Positions 1-7,072 are shown, counted from the first letter of the stretch. The stretch is DNA of 20,732 nucleotides from CAYQCN01 sp964415975 (GCA_964415975.1 CAYQCN010000011.1:1-20732), one strand, 5' to 3'. Notes: generated from the letters alone by a model not told the origin. Numbers and translations: made by a program.

Positions 1-125
1 CTAGATAAGCTATGGAAGTGGACGTAATACCAAGAACGCCCAAACCATGCAATCAAATTGTAAATTAACGCATCAATAAGCAGCACCCAGAATACAATTT
101 GTATGATTAAATCAAGTGTTTCCAT
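1..125 (-). CDS. Partial small membrane protein, N-terminal 41 residues
   Basis: An open frame starts at an ATG at 125-123 and runs off the left edge without a stop. It begins METLDLIIQIVFWVLLIDAL and has one clear hydrophobic segment at about residues 4-28, followed by an aromatic stretch (WYYVHFHS). An in-frame TAG lies four codons upstream, so the ATG at 125 is the first possible standard start. A GGAGG sequence lies about 19 nt upstream, too far to be an ideal ribosome site. It follows the 163-429 gene on the same strand after 37 nt and is probably the last or a later member of that operon. I do not recognise a family. Confidence 0.5.
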   Translation of the reverse strand, partial: METLDLIIQIVFWVLLIDALIYNLIAWFGRSWYYVHFHSLS

Positions 126-162
126 ATCTATAATCTATCACGCCTCCAATGCTGTAATATAG

Positions 163-429
163 CTATATCTGCAAAGTTAATAGCATGTAAAGCAATACGC
201 TGCCACCTAAAATTTTACGGAATATGTTCACACCTCTAGCTAGCTCCATTCCGGCCCAGACTAATATAGCGGTCTGCGCCAAGAGCATAAAAACTGCCCC
301 ATAGTATTGATCTCGAAGTAGCCAATAAAGCACCCAAAATACAATAAATAGCCCAAGAGGTAGATTGGGCAGTTGCGCTACTACTGTTTTACCCTCTGCC
401 GTTTCAAAAATCCACCCCAACCGCTTCAT
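163..429 (-). CDS. Small membrane protein of unknown function (88 aa)
   Basis: An 88-residue protein with a short polar N-terminus (MKRLGWIFETAEGK) and three hydrophobic segments at about residues 25-39, 41-61 and 70-86. The ATG at 429 overlaps the TGA of the upstream gene by 4 nt (ATGA), which indicates translational coupling and a shared transcript. Members of this operon are mostly short integral-membrane proteins, so a membrane-associated role is likely. No motif or family is recognisable, and function cannot be named. Confidence 0.6.
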   Translation of the reverse strand: MKRLGWIFETAEGKTVVAQLPNLPLGLFIVFWVLYWLLRDQYYGAVFMLLAQTAILVWAGMELARGVNIFRKILGGSVLLYMLLTLQI

Positions 430-707
430 CGACTCTTGAGTTTATTGCGCATCATATCCTCGTATTCTGGGAAGTAGTTTTGAATAATTGACAGTTCAAA
501 ATTGCTCAAAATGCTACTTGCAGGCTCTCTTTCCAGTAAAAATTCAAACGAAGCTCTTATTAATACTTCCGGCGACGTGCCTTTATCAGCCAGATTGGCG
601 AAGTATCCTTTGTCGAGGTCTACTATATATCTATAATTATCAAGCCCAACCTCAAATATCCATTTATATTCAGTTTCTTCAATGCAATAAATGCTAAAGT
701 CATTCAT
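426..707 (-). CDS. Hypothetical soluble protein (93 aa)
   Basis: A small acidic protein with no hydrophobic segment. The first half has a beta-like pattern with many aromatics (EYKWIFEVGLDNYRYIVDL), and the second half is probably helical (PEVLIRASFEFLLEREPASS, then NYFPEYEDMMRNKL). I chose the ATG at 707. A TTG two codons upstream at 713 would also be in frame and would leave only 3 nt to the upstream stop. It sits between two membrane-protein genes and overlaps the next by ATGA, so it is certainly part of the same transcription unit. It may be the cytoplasmic partner of these membrane proteins, which is inference only. Family not recognised. Confidence 0.6.
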   Translation of the reverse strand: MNDFSIYCIEETEYKWIFEVGLDNYRYIVDLDKGYFANLADKGTSPEVLIRASFEFLLEREPASSILSNFELSIIQNYFPEYEDMMRNKLKSR

Positions 708-716
708 CTGCAATAT

Positions 717-1274
717 TTATCTGTTGCTCATGAATTTTAGTCCGTAGTAGCGGCTGGCGAAGGCCATACTCAGCAATGCAATAGTTGTAGTAACGCTCAG
801 CCAGTCGAGATTGAACACTGCAGCAAAAAGTCCCACTGGCACCATGCCTATGCCTAGCAAAATAAAACCTATTATTACTCCTAATACACCCCAATATTCT
901 AAAGTTACTATAAATGCAAGCATCCACGCACAAACGCCGTAGACAAAAGAGCCAATATAGAGCCATTTACCAATTACTCTACTCCAGGGTTTATAAAAGT
1001 AGCCAAACGGTATTAATATTAGAAAGGATGCAACGGCTATTGGAGCCACTAGTTCGAGCAACACAGGTAGAGCCCTTTCGCTTATAGCCCCAGCTCCAAT
1101 AATGAAAAGCACCAATAACGCTAAGGGTACAAGCAGTATAGATACTCCCATTAATCCAATAAGTATTTTATTGCGTCGATTCTTGCTGTAGCTTTGATTT
1201 TTGGCGCGTATAGGCTGGGCGCTGTCTAACACCTCTCCTTCGAGCGGCTCTTGTCTGGATTGTTTATTGCTCAT
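717..1274 (-). CDS. Multi-pass membrane protein of unknown function (185 aa)
   Basis: The N-terminal 36 residues are polar and basic (ending KNRRNK), and about five hydrophobic segments follow near residues 37-61, 70-92, 103-125, 128-153 and 158-175. The positive N-terminus suggests that it faces the cytoplasm. The start is ambiguous: an ATG at 1292 adds six residues (MIHLYK), and neither ATG has a Shine-Dalgarno site. I prefer 1274 because a TG-A-TACACT extended -10-like element lies just upstream and overlaps the 1292 start. It is the first gene of a minus-strand operon whose next gene starts only 9 nt after its stop. No family is recognised. Confidence 0.6.
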   Translation of the reverse strand: MSNKQSRQEPLEGEVLDSAQPIRAKNQSYSKNRRNKILIGLMGVSILLVPLALLVLFIIGAGAISERALPVLLELVAPIAVASFLILIPFGYFYKPWSRVIGKWLYIGSFVYGVCAWMLAFIVTLEYWGVLGVIIGFILLGIGMVPVGLFAAVFNLDWLSVTTTIALLSMAFASRYYGLKFMSNR

Positions 1275-1309
1275 CTTATATAAGTGTATCATTTTTAGCT
1301 AGTCTAGGC

Positions 1310-1318
1310 TGGTATACT
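1310..1318 (+). promoter_or_regulatory. Extended -10 promoter of the PH-domain gene
   Basis: TGG then TATACT gives an extended -10 (TGn plus hexamer) without a good -35. The expected start is near 1325. A GAGGAG ribosome site at about 1325-1330 precedes the ATG at 1337. It sits in the 62-bp divergent region between the 717-1274 and 1337-1924 genes. Confidence 0.4.
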
Positions 1319-1336
1319 GTTATAGAGGAGACTAAT

Positions 1337-1924
1337 ATGTCATCAAATGATGGGAGAGTATATAAGCTGTCTACTACCGATAGGCGTGGGCAGGCAGGCA
1401 AACCAGAGCGGACTATAACTTTGGGCAGAGCGGTGAACCCAGAGTTAATTGAGCGCATACAGGATGATTTGACCGATCATGAAGATCGTGTGGAGTATCT
1501 TATGCGGCGTAATATTATGGAGGCTGTCCAACTGCTACTGACGCCAAGTATTTTCACCATCATAGTGATGGTGGCTCTGATATTTTTTGCGGTCAACTTC
1601 TGGATTATATCGGCCGTGCTTGGCTTAGCTGTAATTGGTCTTTGGGTGCTTTTTAGCTACTGGAGCCGATCGGTCATATGTGTTACTAATCAAAGCGTAA
1701 TACTAAAGCACGACTTTCCATTTATTGGAGACTTTCATAGTATGCCACTCAATAAAGTCTCTTCTGCTATGAGTTATCGCCGTTTCTGGGGTCAGATATT
1801 TGGCTACAAATCAGTCAAAGTTGACGGTCCGGGTCAGCAAGACCAGATATTCAATAACATACCGTATGTAGCTCAGGCCGATGAGATGGTTCGTGCTATA
1901 AGATCGCAGCAGGGTCCGTCTTGA
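1337..1924 (+). CDS. PH-domain membrane protein (YdbS/bPH2-like)
   Basis: A 195-residue protein with a polar N-terminal region (1-65), two adjacent transmembrane helices at about 67-86 and 89-109, and a C-terminal cytoplasmic domain (about 110-190). That domain has the strand pattern of bacterial PH domains: SVICVTNQSVILKHD, a loop, then MPLNKVSSAMSYR and GYKSVKVDGP, with a closing helix (QADEMVRAIRSQ). Bacterial PH proteins of the YdbS type are membrane-anchored and mostly of unknown role. The ATG at 1337 has a clear GGAG site 8-9 nt upstream. It converges on the 1928-3070 gene with 3 nt between the stops. A second, much larger PH-type protein lies at 4232-6583, so the family appears twice in this window. 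Confidence 0.75.
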   Translation: MSSNDGRVYKLSTTDRRGQAGKPERTITLGRAVNPELIERIQDDLTDHEDRVEYLMRRNIMEAVQLLLTPSIFTIIVMVALIFFAVNFWIISAVLGLAVIGLWVLFSYWSRSVICVTNQSVILKHDFPFIGDFHSMPLNKVSSAMSYRRFWGQIFGYKSVKVDGPGQQDQIFNNIPYVAQADEMVRAIRSQQGPS

Positions 1925-1927
1925 TAA

Positions 1928-3070
1928 TCAATACAATATTGCTGCCAATTGACAACCATCTGGCATTTCGTCTTGTGCTACTACAAACACTTCTCGTCCC
2001 AAGTCAAAAGCACTAGCGGCTGCTACATCAGTCAGGTCATGCAGGCCTGTTATATGCTCATCTTCTACGCGGCTTACGCTGCCATCTTCTACTTCGCCCC
2101 AAACACTTTCATCCTGGGCTACAAATAGCTTGCTGACTTTGCCGCTATCAAGCCCTTCAAACACATCATGGATATCCGTTACAGCCTTGTCGGAGTTTTG
2201 CTCTATAAGTTTTTTAAGATCGGTTAGAGCCTGATTACTCCGCGCGTTTAGGACATCTTTTACAACTGGCAGGCTTTGGGCGTGTAGTTCTTGGGGGCTT
2301 ATCTCGTCAAAACTTCCGCTCAAGTAGGAGCTGTGCAGCTGCTTGCCTGAATAAGCCTTCCTGAACATTGCTTCCATCGGCTCCACGCACGCCAATACAA
2401 GCGGGGCCTCTTTGCCTTTGAGGATATGATCTATTTTATCGGCTACCATACGTGTAAATTTCTGCAGCTCAGACTTTTTGTAGCTATTAATGTCACCATG
2501 CCCATGAAAGACAGCTCCTTTGCCGGCAGTTCCGGTATGAAAGCTCAAGTGAGGTTTATCGTTTTCTGTGCCAAGCGCATCGGTAAGATTTTGAGGCAAC
2601 AGTTCATCATCTATTTCGTCGATCGTGTCATGCTTTGCTCTCAGTAGTCGCACGGAATTGGGGCTGAGCTGAAGGACATAGTAATAAAATGTATCGTCAA
2701 GTATGGGCAGTAGTTGTTTTATGTGGTAACGTTTGCCGACAGTCATAATGGGGGCAAATGAGTAAGGGGTTTTATATATATTATGTTGATTTTGGTCCAG
2801 CATAATAGCTATGCCGTGATCTTGATGAGACCAGAAGTACTCGTCGTCTATTAGTTGTTCAGCTGGTTTTAACTGTCCGTCTATGTCTTGTGATTTTACG
2901 CCCAGAGCCTCTAGCTGCTTACGCGCATCTTGTAAATAATTTTTCAACTTGATCTTGTCTTGCTGCACATCTGGGCCAGATATACGATGGGTCGGCATAT
3001 ATATAGACACTACTGGATTGTCTTGTTTTTTTGTAAAGTTTTCTAAGTCTTGTTTTGTAAGTGTGTGCAT
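1928..3070 (-). CDS. baeRF-family protein (bacterial eRF1-like, family 3/7 type)
   Basis: A 380-residue soluble protein. The N-terminus VSIYMPTHR (about 20-29), followed by a polar helix with Q-D-x-I-x-L-K-N, matches what I recall of the bacterial homologues of archaeo-eukaryotic release factor 1 (baeRF). A central glycine-rich GAVFHGHGD (185-193), followed by a helix SYKKSELQKFTRMVADKI, is also typical. The C-terminal part (about 225-380) has the Rossmann/L7Ae-like layout, with LVLACVEPMEAMFRKAY and a final FVVAQDEMPDGCQLAAILY. These proteins are proposed to act on stalled or hibernating ribosomes, by analogy rather than direct proof. The ATG at 3070 is chosen over one 48 nt upstream because GGAGGG lies 4-5 nt before it. 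The gene stands alone behind its own promoter. The exact subfamily number is uncertain. Confidence 0.75.
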   Translation of the reverse strand: MHTLTKQDLENFTKKQDNPVVSIYMPTHRISGPDVQQDKIKLKNYLQDARKQLEALGVKSQDIDGQLKPAEQLIDDEYFWSHQDHGIAIMLDQNQHNIYKTPYSFAPIMTVGKRYHIKQLLPILDDTFYYYVLQLSPNSVRLLRAKHDTIDEIDDELLPQNLTDALGTENDKPHLSFHTGTAGKGAVFHGHGDINSYKKSELQKFTRMVADKIDHILKGKEAPLVLACVEPMEAMFRKAYSGKQLHSSYLSGSFDEISPQELHAQSLPVVKDVLNARSNQALTDLKKLIEQNSDKAVTDIHDVFEGLDSGKVSKLFVAQDESVWGEVEDGSVSRVEDEHITGLHDLTDVAAASAFDLGREVFVVAQDEMPDGCQLAAILY

Positions 3071-3095
3071 ATACCCTCCATTAGTTCTCTCCCTT

Positions 3096-3104
3096 ATTAT
3101 AGCA
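3096..3104 (-). promoter_or_regulatory. Extended -10 promoter of the baeRF gene
   Basis: On the minus strand the bases read TGC TATAAT, a perfect extended -10, followed by AAGGGAG. No good -35 is visible. The predicted transcript start is near 3089, giving a 5' UTR of about 20 nt that carries the GGAGGG ribosome site. Confidence 0.6.
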
Positions 3105-3134
3105 AAAATATTACCCAAGCTTTAGTGTTAAGCA

Positions 3135-3163
3135 TTGACAGAACAATATAAATAGTGTATAAA
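3135..3163 (+). promoter_or_regulatory. Near-consensus sigma-70-type promoter for the 3303 gene
   Basis: The -35 hexamer TTGACA is perfect (3135-3140), the spacer is exactly 17 bp and the -10 is TATAAA (3158-3163). The predicted start is near 3170, leaving a leader of about 133 nt. It is the strongest promoter match I see in the window. Confidence 0.8.
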
Positions 3164-3169
3164 ATACTA

Positions 3170-3302
3170 GTCCATGTCAGTTTTGATATGGAGGTTTTTT
3201 GATAGATAGAACGAGCTATTTCCGAAGGGTATTGTGCGCAATAAGTGCGTAGCACCCTTCGGAAATTCCGAAGCAGGTAATTCCTAGCCGAAAGGGGCAT
3301 TT
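3170..3302 (+). promoter_or_regulatory. Structured 5' leader with competing hairpins
   Basis: The leader holds three related arms. Arm 1 (3218-3230, ATTTCCGAAGGGT) is a perfect 13-nt complement of arm 2 (3254-3266, ACCCTTCGGAAAT), with a 23-nt loop. Arm 2 can instead form a 6-bp hairpin with CCGAAG at 3268-3273 (CTTCGG 3257-3262, loop of 5). It can also pair, with one bulge, to CCGAAAGGG at 3288-3296, which overlaps the Shine-Dalgarno sequence AGGGG of the 3303 gene. These pairings are mutually exclusive. There is no U-tract after the main hairpin, so control of translation or of mRNA stability is more likely than termination. No known riboswitch class is recognised. Confidence 0.6.
3199..3252 (+). 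CDS. Possible leader peptide (17 aa, TTG start)
   Basis: GGAGG at 3190-3194 is followed 4 nt later by TTG, which opens a 17-codon frame reading (M)IDRTSYFRRVLCAISA and ends at TAG 3250-3252. The frame covers arm 1 of the leader hairpin and its loop, and stops one base before arm 2. Ribosomes on it would therefore decide which hairpin forms. This geometry is like that of translational attenuators, but the start codon is weak and the peptide may not be made. Confidence 0.3.
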   Translation: MIDRTSYFRRVLCAISA

Positions 3303-3845
3303 ATGCCTATAACTGACCTGCCCACTAACCCGTTCTGGTGGATCTTCACCGGATCCCATCAGATCGCATTTGTTCTGGCGATCGTGCTACTTGTCGGGTC
3401 GGTGTATTATACATCGAAGTCCAGCTATATCATTCATGCAGTGGCTCTAGGGGTAATGGCCGCCATCAGTGGCCTGCTTTCCTACGGCCTGCTTGTTGTC
3501 GCCGACGGCACTTCTAATGGCAGTGTTCTACTGGCTGTGGTGCTTTCGAGCATCTTGAGCCTCGCAACTCTGGTTTTCGTCTACGTGTTTGCCCGTAAGG
3601 TACACTGGGCAGCCGTCTTCGGCCTGAGCGTCGTATCGACTATGTCTCTTGGTTTCGCCCTAGAGATGGCGCTCGAAGAGCGGACAGTTGCACTTGCTGC
3701 ATCGAACTTGATGCTGTGGTTCGCGACTGCCTTTCTGCTATCTGCTGGTCTGGCTAAGATCTGGCCCTCTAAGAAGGCCAAGATCCAGTCAAGCCCCGGC
3801 AAGACTGCAAGTTTTGACCAACCTCTCGAAGCATCTCCCAACTAG
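3303..3845 (+). CDS. Five-helix membrane protein of unknown function, codon-optimised
   Basis: A 180-residue protein with hydrophobic segments at about 21-37, 43-68, 74-96, 102-123 and 129-154. It has an aromatic N-terminal motif (NPFWWIFTGSHQ) and a polar, basic-then-acidic tail of about 25 residues. The ATG at 3303 has AGGGG 5 nt upstream. Base use differs from the neighbours: 35 of 60 bases at 3481-3540 are G or C against 16 of 60 at 3961-4020, and all seven lysines use AAG. With the near-consensus promoter and structured leader this suggests very high expression, or acquisition from a GC-richer genome. It is a single-gene unit. The family is not recognised and no catalytic motif is visible. 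Confidence 0.75.
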   Translation: MPITDLPTNPFWWIFTGSHQIAFVLAIVLLVGSVYYTSKSSYIIHAVALGVMAAISGLLSYGLLVVADGTSNGSVLLAVVLSSILSLATLVFVYVFARKVHWAAVFGLSVVSTMSLGFALEMALEERTVALAASNLMLWFATAFLLSAGLAKIWPSKKAKIQSSPGKTASFDQPLEASPN

Positions 3846-3852
3846 GCGCCGG

Positions 3853-3913
3853 GAGGAGGATTTGGGCACACCCAAGTGTTAAGAAATATTCTTGGGTCCC
3901 TGCCCTCTTCCTC
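3853..3913 (+). terminator. Long interrupted hairpin after the 3303 gene
   Basis: Three stacked stems begin 7 nt after the stop: GAGGAGGA (3853-3860) with TCTTCCTC (3906-3913, one G-U pair), GGGCA (3864-3868) with TGCCC (3901-3905), and ACCCAAG (3870-3876) with CTTGGGT (3891-3897). The loop is 14 nt, and small internal bulges of 3/0 and 1/3 nt separate the stems. No strong U-run follows, so it may protect the 3' end as much as terminate. Confidence 0.6.
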
Positions 3914-4231
3914 GTCTTATGCTCTTTCTATCTATCTTTTATGACATTGTAAACAATAAATTGTTGCTGCTTTTGTAGTTAATTTATTTGCGGTTTTAGC
4001 ATATTAAAAGCTTGAATAAACGTTTTTCATAATACAACAACGCATACACCCTTATATTGCTAATCTTGTATGTATAATAAAAAATTGTCCAAAATTTTCA
4101 TACGCATCTATAATGTTAGATTCGAGTTGTGACTTAATGTATATGCGGCTAGCCGAGCACTGAATTGGCTAAATATTATTATATGTAAATTAGTTTATAT
4201 AAGAGTGCAAAGCTTTGCACTGCCTTGCTAT
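3914..4231. other. AT-rich intergenic stretch with a perfect 18-bp palindrome
   Basis: No credible ORF is seen. The sequence is strongly AT-rich and separates the 3303 unit from the end of the large PH-protein gene. The only clear structure is AGTGCAAAGCTTTGCACT at 4204-4221, a perfect palindrome 10 nt beyond the stop of the minus-strand gene. It is the likely terminator hairpin for that gene, although the T-run after it is poor. Confidence 0.5.
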
Positions 4232-6583
4232 TTATACTTCATAAATATTTTTGATGTCTGAGTAAAAATCTCTATAATCGCTCATCTCTTTAAACTGCAG
4301 CTCCACCTGGCGACTACCAGTTGTATACATAGAGATTGTTCCGTTTTTGAATATCTTCTCGGTGAAGGTTTGGCTGTATTGGATGTAGTCCAGCTTGGAG
4401 TGAATGATACTTTTCTGTTTGCGATAAATTATGCCCCAGCGTTTTATTAGTCGCTCATCTTCGAGTATGTAGCTAGTACGTCGCAGCCATAGCCTTGTGG
4501 CTAGTAAAGTCAATGGTAGTAGAGGCAGTAGTGGCAGCAATATCAAGTGCAGCAAAGACAGCTGCGCGAAGCTATTTTTTAGCGACGGCCGACTAGCCCG
4601 CTTGATGGTTGCTGGCCTGTTTTCGCTTTTAAGCGCCTCATACTGCTCGGGTCCAGGATGTTTGAGTAGTATCTGATCGAATATATGCTCGTGAATATGG
4701 TCGCGACCGCTAGGCTCAACCATATAGTGCACGCTGAATCCATTGGGTCGGTAACTGCTACCATATCTATCACCCACAAACTGTTCGCCAGCTATATTGA
4801 AGTGAATGCTACCTACTCTTCCACCCGGATAAGCTTCGATAGTAATGTCTTTGACATCTTGATAGTTGGCGTAGTAATCGACCTGTCTTAGCCAGCCAAT
4901 CCTAAACCATACAGATGACTTATAATATGTTAGTTTTGCTCGGCTGTATCGTCTTTTGAATACAAACCATAGCGCCAGACTAGCTACTAACAGGGTCGGT
5001 AGTATCAGCCAGGCGAGAGACAGCCAAAATCCCGCCACTAAAGATGCAATAGCTACAGCTGCTAGCCCAACCGCACTATAAAGATTGCCCCTGATCATAT
5101 TGTCTAGATTAAACTGTGGCCGCAACTGCTCTAGTTCAGGGCTGGAGGTGATGCCGCCAAACATAAGCATATCTTCATCTAGGTCCGGGTAGTCCTTTAT
5201 GTGTCGAAACTTCACAGATTTGGTCGAGCCAACCGACCAGAAGTTAACCGTGACAGTACCCATCCATCTGTCAATTATATTTCTGTTAATAACAACCGCG
5301 GTTATTTTGTCGCGACTAAACTCTACATTTTGAGTACTGAAGAGGCTGAAATGGCTGGCCACTCCACTACTAGTTGGTCGGTATTGAGTATTTTTAGTTA
5401 CAAAGTATGTATACACCGGCATTAATAATAATGGTGGAAAAGCCAAGAAAAACGGAAAAAGCCATACATACCACAAAAGAGCCCGCTTTGGTTGCATATA
5501 GTAGCTGGTCTGACCATCGGTATCATATACTGTTGAGTCCTGCTCGAATTCTTTATCTTCTAGAGGGGCTGTATCTGCGGCCTTTTCCGAGATGTTTTGG
5601 GCTCTAGTGCTAATCAGACTATCAATGGTCCGCTCGATTTCTCTACCTCGCACTAAGTTGCGAAATTCTATTTCACTACCACTGCCTTGGCAGCTGACTA
5701 CTACATCGTAAAGATTAAGCAGCTTGTCTAGCAGTGATTGGGTTAGTTCCGAGTCTGCCAAATTTTCTATAGGTATAAATGCTTCTTGTTTAGTCAAGAA
5801 GCCTCGTTTATAACACAGCACATCTCCATATATAAAGTAAGTTCTACGTATAAGATCCTGGTACAGGGCGTAGAAATATATTGTTACCCCTATAGCCAGA
5901 AACGAGCCTAATACTCCGCCAATAAGTATTAGCCCAAGCAGAGGCAAGAAATCCACTGCCGCAGCTAGTATTGCACCTCCGCCAAGTGTGTTTAGCGCGA
6001 ATACGGTTGCCACTATTGCCCCCGATAGACTGCCGGCCACTTCTAGGCCTACCGCTAGTGGGGCTGGCCTCTCTTTTAGGAGTAACTTGTCATAACTCAA
6101 GTCGAAAGTAGACTCAGAAAGTATCTCCTGTATTTCGACGTAGGCATCTTCTGGATTTTCGACCGACCTCATCAATATCTCTGTGCTGGCGCTTCCGGCC
6201 GCTTCAATCAATATATTGCCGGTGCCAAATATTTTGTACTCAAGAAAGGGCTTGATAAGTCTGACGTGAGTGATGTTGGTATATTTTAGCTCTGTTTCAA
6301 AATCACTAGTTAGCGTCCCAGATTTAAACAGCACATCCTTAAAGCCCCATTTATAGCTTTGCTTGCGATAAGAGACGATGGAGTTGGCGATGATATATAT
6401 GACTGCAGTGACTGCCAACAATGGGACGGCTAATAACCCAGTAGAGCTTTCATAAAAGAGAGCCAGCCCGAGTAGTACTAGTATCGCAATCAGCGCACCA
6501 ACCAACCGCCGGACAAGGCGACTGGCAAGATAGGCAGTCTTCTGTGGCGTGTATAGTCTAAGTTTTTTGTTAGTTTTTGCCAT
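4232..6583 (-). CDS. Large membrane protein with repeated bacterial PH domains (YdbT-like)
   Basis: A 783-residue protein in which pairs of transmembrane helices alternate with cytoplasmic PH-like domains. Helices lie near 27-68, 177-240, 368-395, 500-542 and 672-698. PH-like strand blocks follow at about 75-158 (LFKSGTLTSDFETELKYTNITHVRL), 246-325 (VLCYKRGFLTKQEAFIPIENL), 400-475, 548-640 and 700-780 (ERLIKRWGIIYRKQKSIIHS). The first, second and last carry the typical bPH_2 pattern of a strand, a turn and 'IP/I-x-N' or 'S-K-L-D'. YdbT-like proteins usually have two or three copies, so about five is large. The function of the family is poorly known. Its ATG directly follows the TAG of tspO with no spacer, so translation is probably coupled. 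Confidence 0.8.
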   Translation of the reverse strand: MAKTNKKLRLYTPQKTAYLASRLVRRLVGALIAILVLLGLALFYESSTGLLAVPLLAVTAVIYIIANSIVSYRKQSYKWGFKDVLFKSGTLTSDFETELKYTNITHVRLIKPFLEYKIFGTGNILIEAAGSASTEILMRSVENPEDAYVEIQEILSESTFDLSYDKLLLKERPAPLAVGLEVAGSLSGAIVATVFALNTLGGGAILAAAVDFLPLLGLILIGGVLGSFLAIGVTIYFYALYQDLIRRTYFIYGDVLCYKRGFLTKQEAFIPIENLADSELTQSLLDKLLNLYDVVVSCQGSGSEIEFRNLVRGREIERTIDSLISTRAQNISEKAADTAPLEDKEFEQDSTVYDTDGQTSYYMQPKRALLWYVWLFPFFLAFPPLLLMPVYTYFVTKNTQYRPTSSGVASHFSLFSTQNVEFSRDKITAVVINRNIIDRWMGTVTVNFWSVGSTKSVKFRHIKDYPDLDEDMLMFGGITSSPELEQLRPQFNLDNMIRGNLYSAVGLAAVAIASLVAGFWLSLAWLILPTLLVASLALWFVFKRRYSRAKLTYYKSSVWFRIGWLRQVDYYANYQDVKDITIEAYPGGRVGSIHFNIAGEQFVGDRYGSSYRPNGFSVHYMVEPSGRDHIHEHIFDQILLKHPGPEQYEALKSENRPATIKRASRPSLKNSFAQLSLLHLILLPLLPLLPLTLLATRLWLRRTSYILEDERLIKRWGIIYRKQKSIIHSKLDYIQYSQTFTEKIFKNGTISMYTTGSRQVELQFKEMSDYRDFYSDIKNIYEV

Positions 6584-7072
6584 CTAATTAAGTAACCATA
6601 TTTCATAATTAAGGTAGCCCGCAAAGCTCACCCATGCCAAATAAGGTGTTAAAATGAGTGCGGCCGGTTTTGAAACTTTGGCAAATATGGCGATCATAGC
6701 TAAGATAGCCAGCCATAAAGCCCCTATGCCCACCAACCCCAAGGCGGGACTTTCTAGTCCGAAAAAGAGCACCGACCATAAGCTGTTTAGCCCGAGCTGA
6801 ACTAAGTAGACAATGATACTCGAGGTTACATACTCAGTTTTCCTTCCTTTGCGCCATACCAACCACCCTGCCACACTCATAGCGACGTAAAGCGCAATCC
6901 ACACCGGTGCAAATAACCAATTCGGTGGCGCTAAATCTGGCAGTATCAGTCCCGTATACCAAGTATCGACACTGGCGCTAGTAGCTAAAGAGCCGATACC
7001 GCCGGCTAAGAATGTAACAGCTAAAACTACAGCTAGTTTGGAGAAATTGTTTGAGTGCTTAACTTTTTCCAT
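6584..7072 (-). CDS. tspO: TspO/MBR family tryptophan-rich sensory protein
   Basis: A 162-residue five-helix membrane protein, the usual TspO length. Hallmarks are PPNWLFAPVWIALYVAMSVAGWLVW (about 49-73), QLGLNSLWSVLFFGLESP (92-109) and TPYLAWVSFAGYLNYEIW (142-159), which match the family patterns PxWxFxPVW, LNxxWSxLFFG and PYLxWxxxAxxLN. TspO proteins bind porphyrins or sterols and in bacteria are linked to stress and tetrapyrrole handling. The ATG at 7072 is chosen because the 33 residues upstream in frame are unlike any TspO N-terminus. No Shine-Dalgarno site is visible. It heads a two-gene unit with the multi-PH protein and is divergent from the helicase gene, with 88 bp between the start codons. 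Confidence 0.9.
   Translation of the reverse strand: MEKVKHSNNFSKLAVVLAVTFLAGGIGSLATSASVDTWYTGLILPDLAPPNWLFAPVWIALYVAMSVAGWLVWRKGRKTEYVTSSIIVYLVQLGLNSLWSVLFFGLESPALGLVGIGALWLAILAMIAIFAKVSKPAALILTPYLAWVSFAGYLNYEIWLLN

Noticed and set aside
3581..3841. 86-codon ORF antisense to the GC-rich membrane gene.
   Set aside because: The other strand carries the promoter, ribosome site, hydrophobic pattern and terminator; the antisense frame is explained by the lack of stops in GC-rich sequence.
3218..3913. Hairpins on both sides of the GC-rich gene considered as terminal inverted repeats of a mobile element.
   Set aside because: The two hairpins differ in sequence and each pairs with itself; no transposase or target-site duplication is seen.
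4204..4221. The perfect 18-bp palindrome considered as an operator or recombination site.
   Set aside because: Its place 10 nt after a stop codon and its single occurrence fit a terminator hairpin better.
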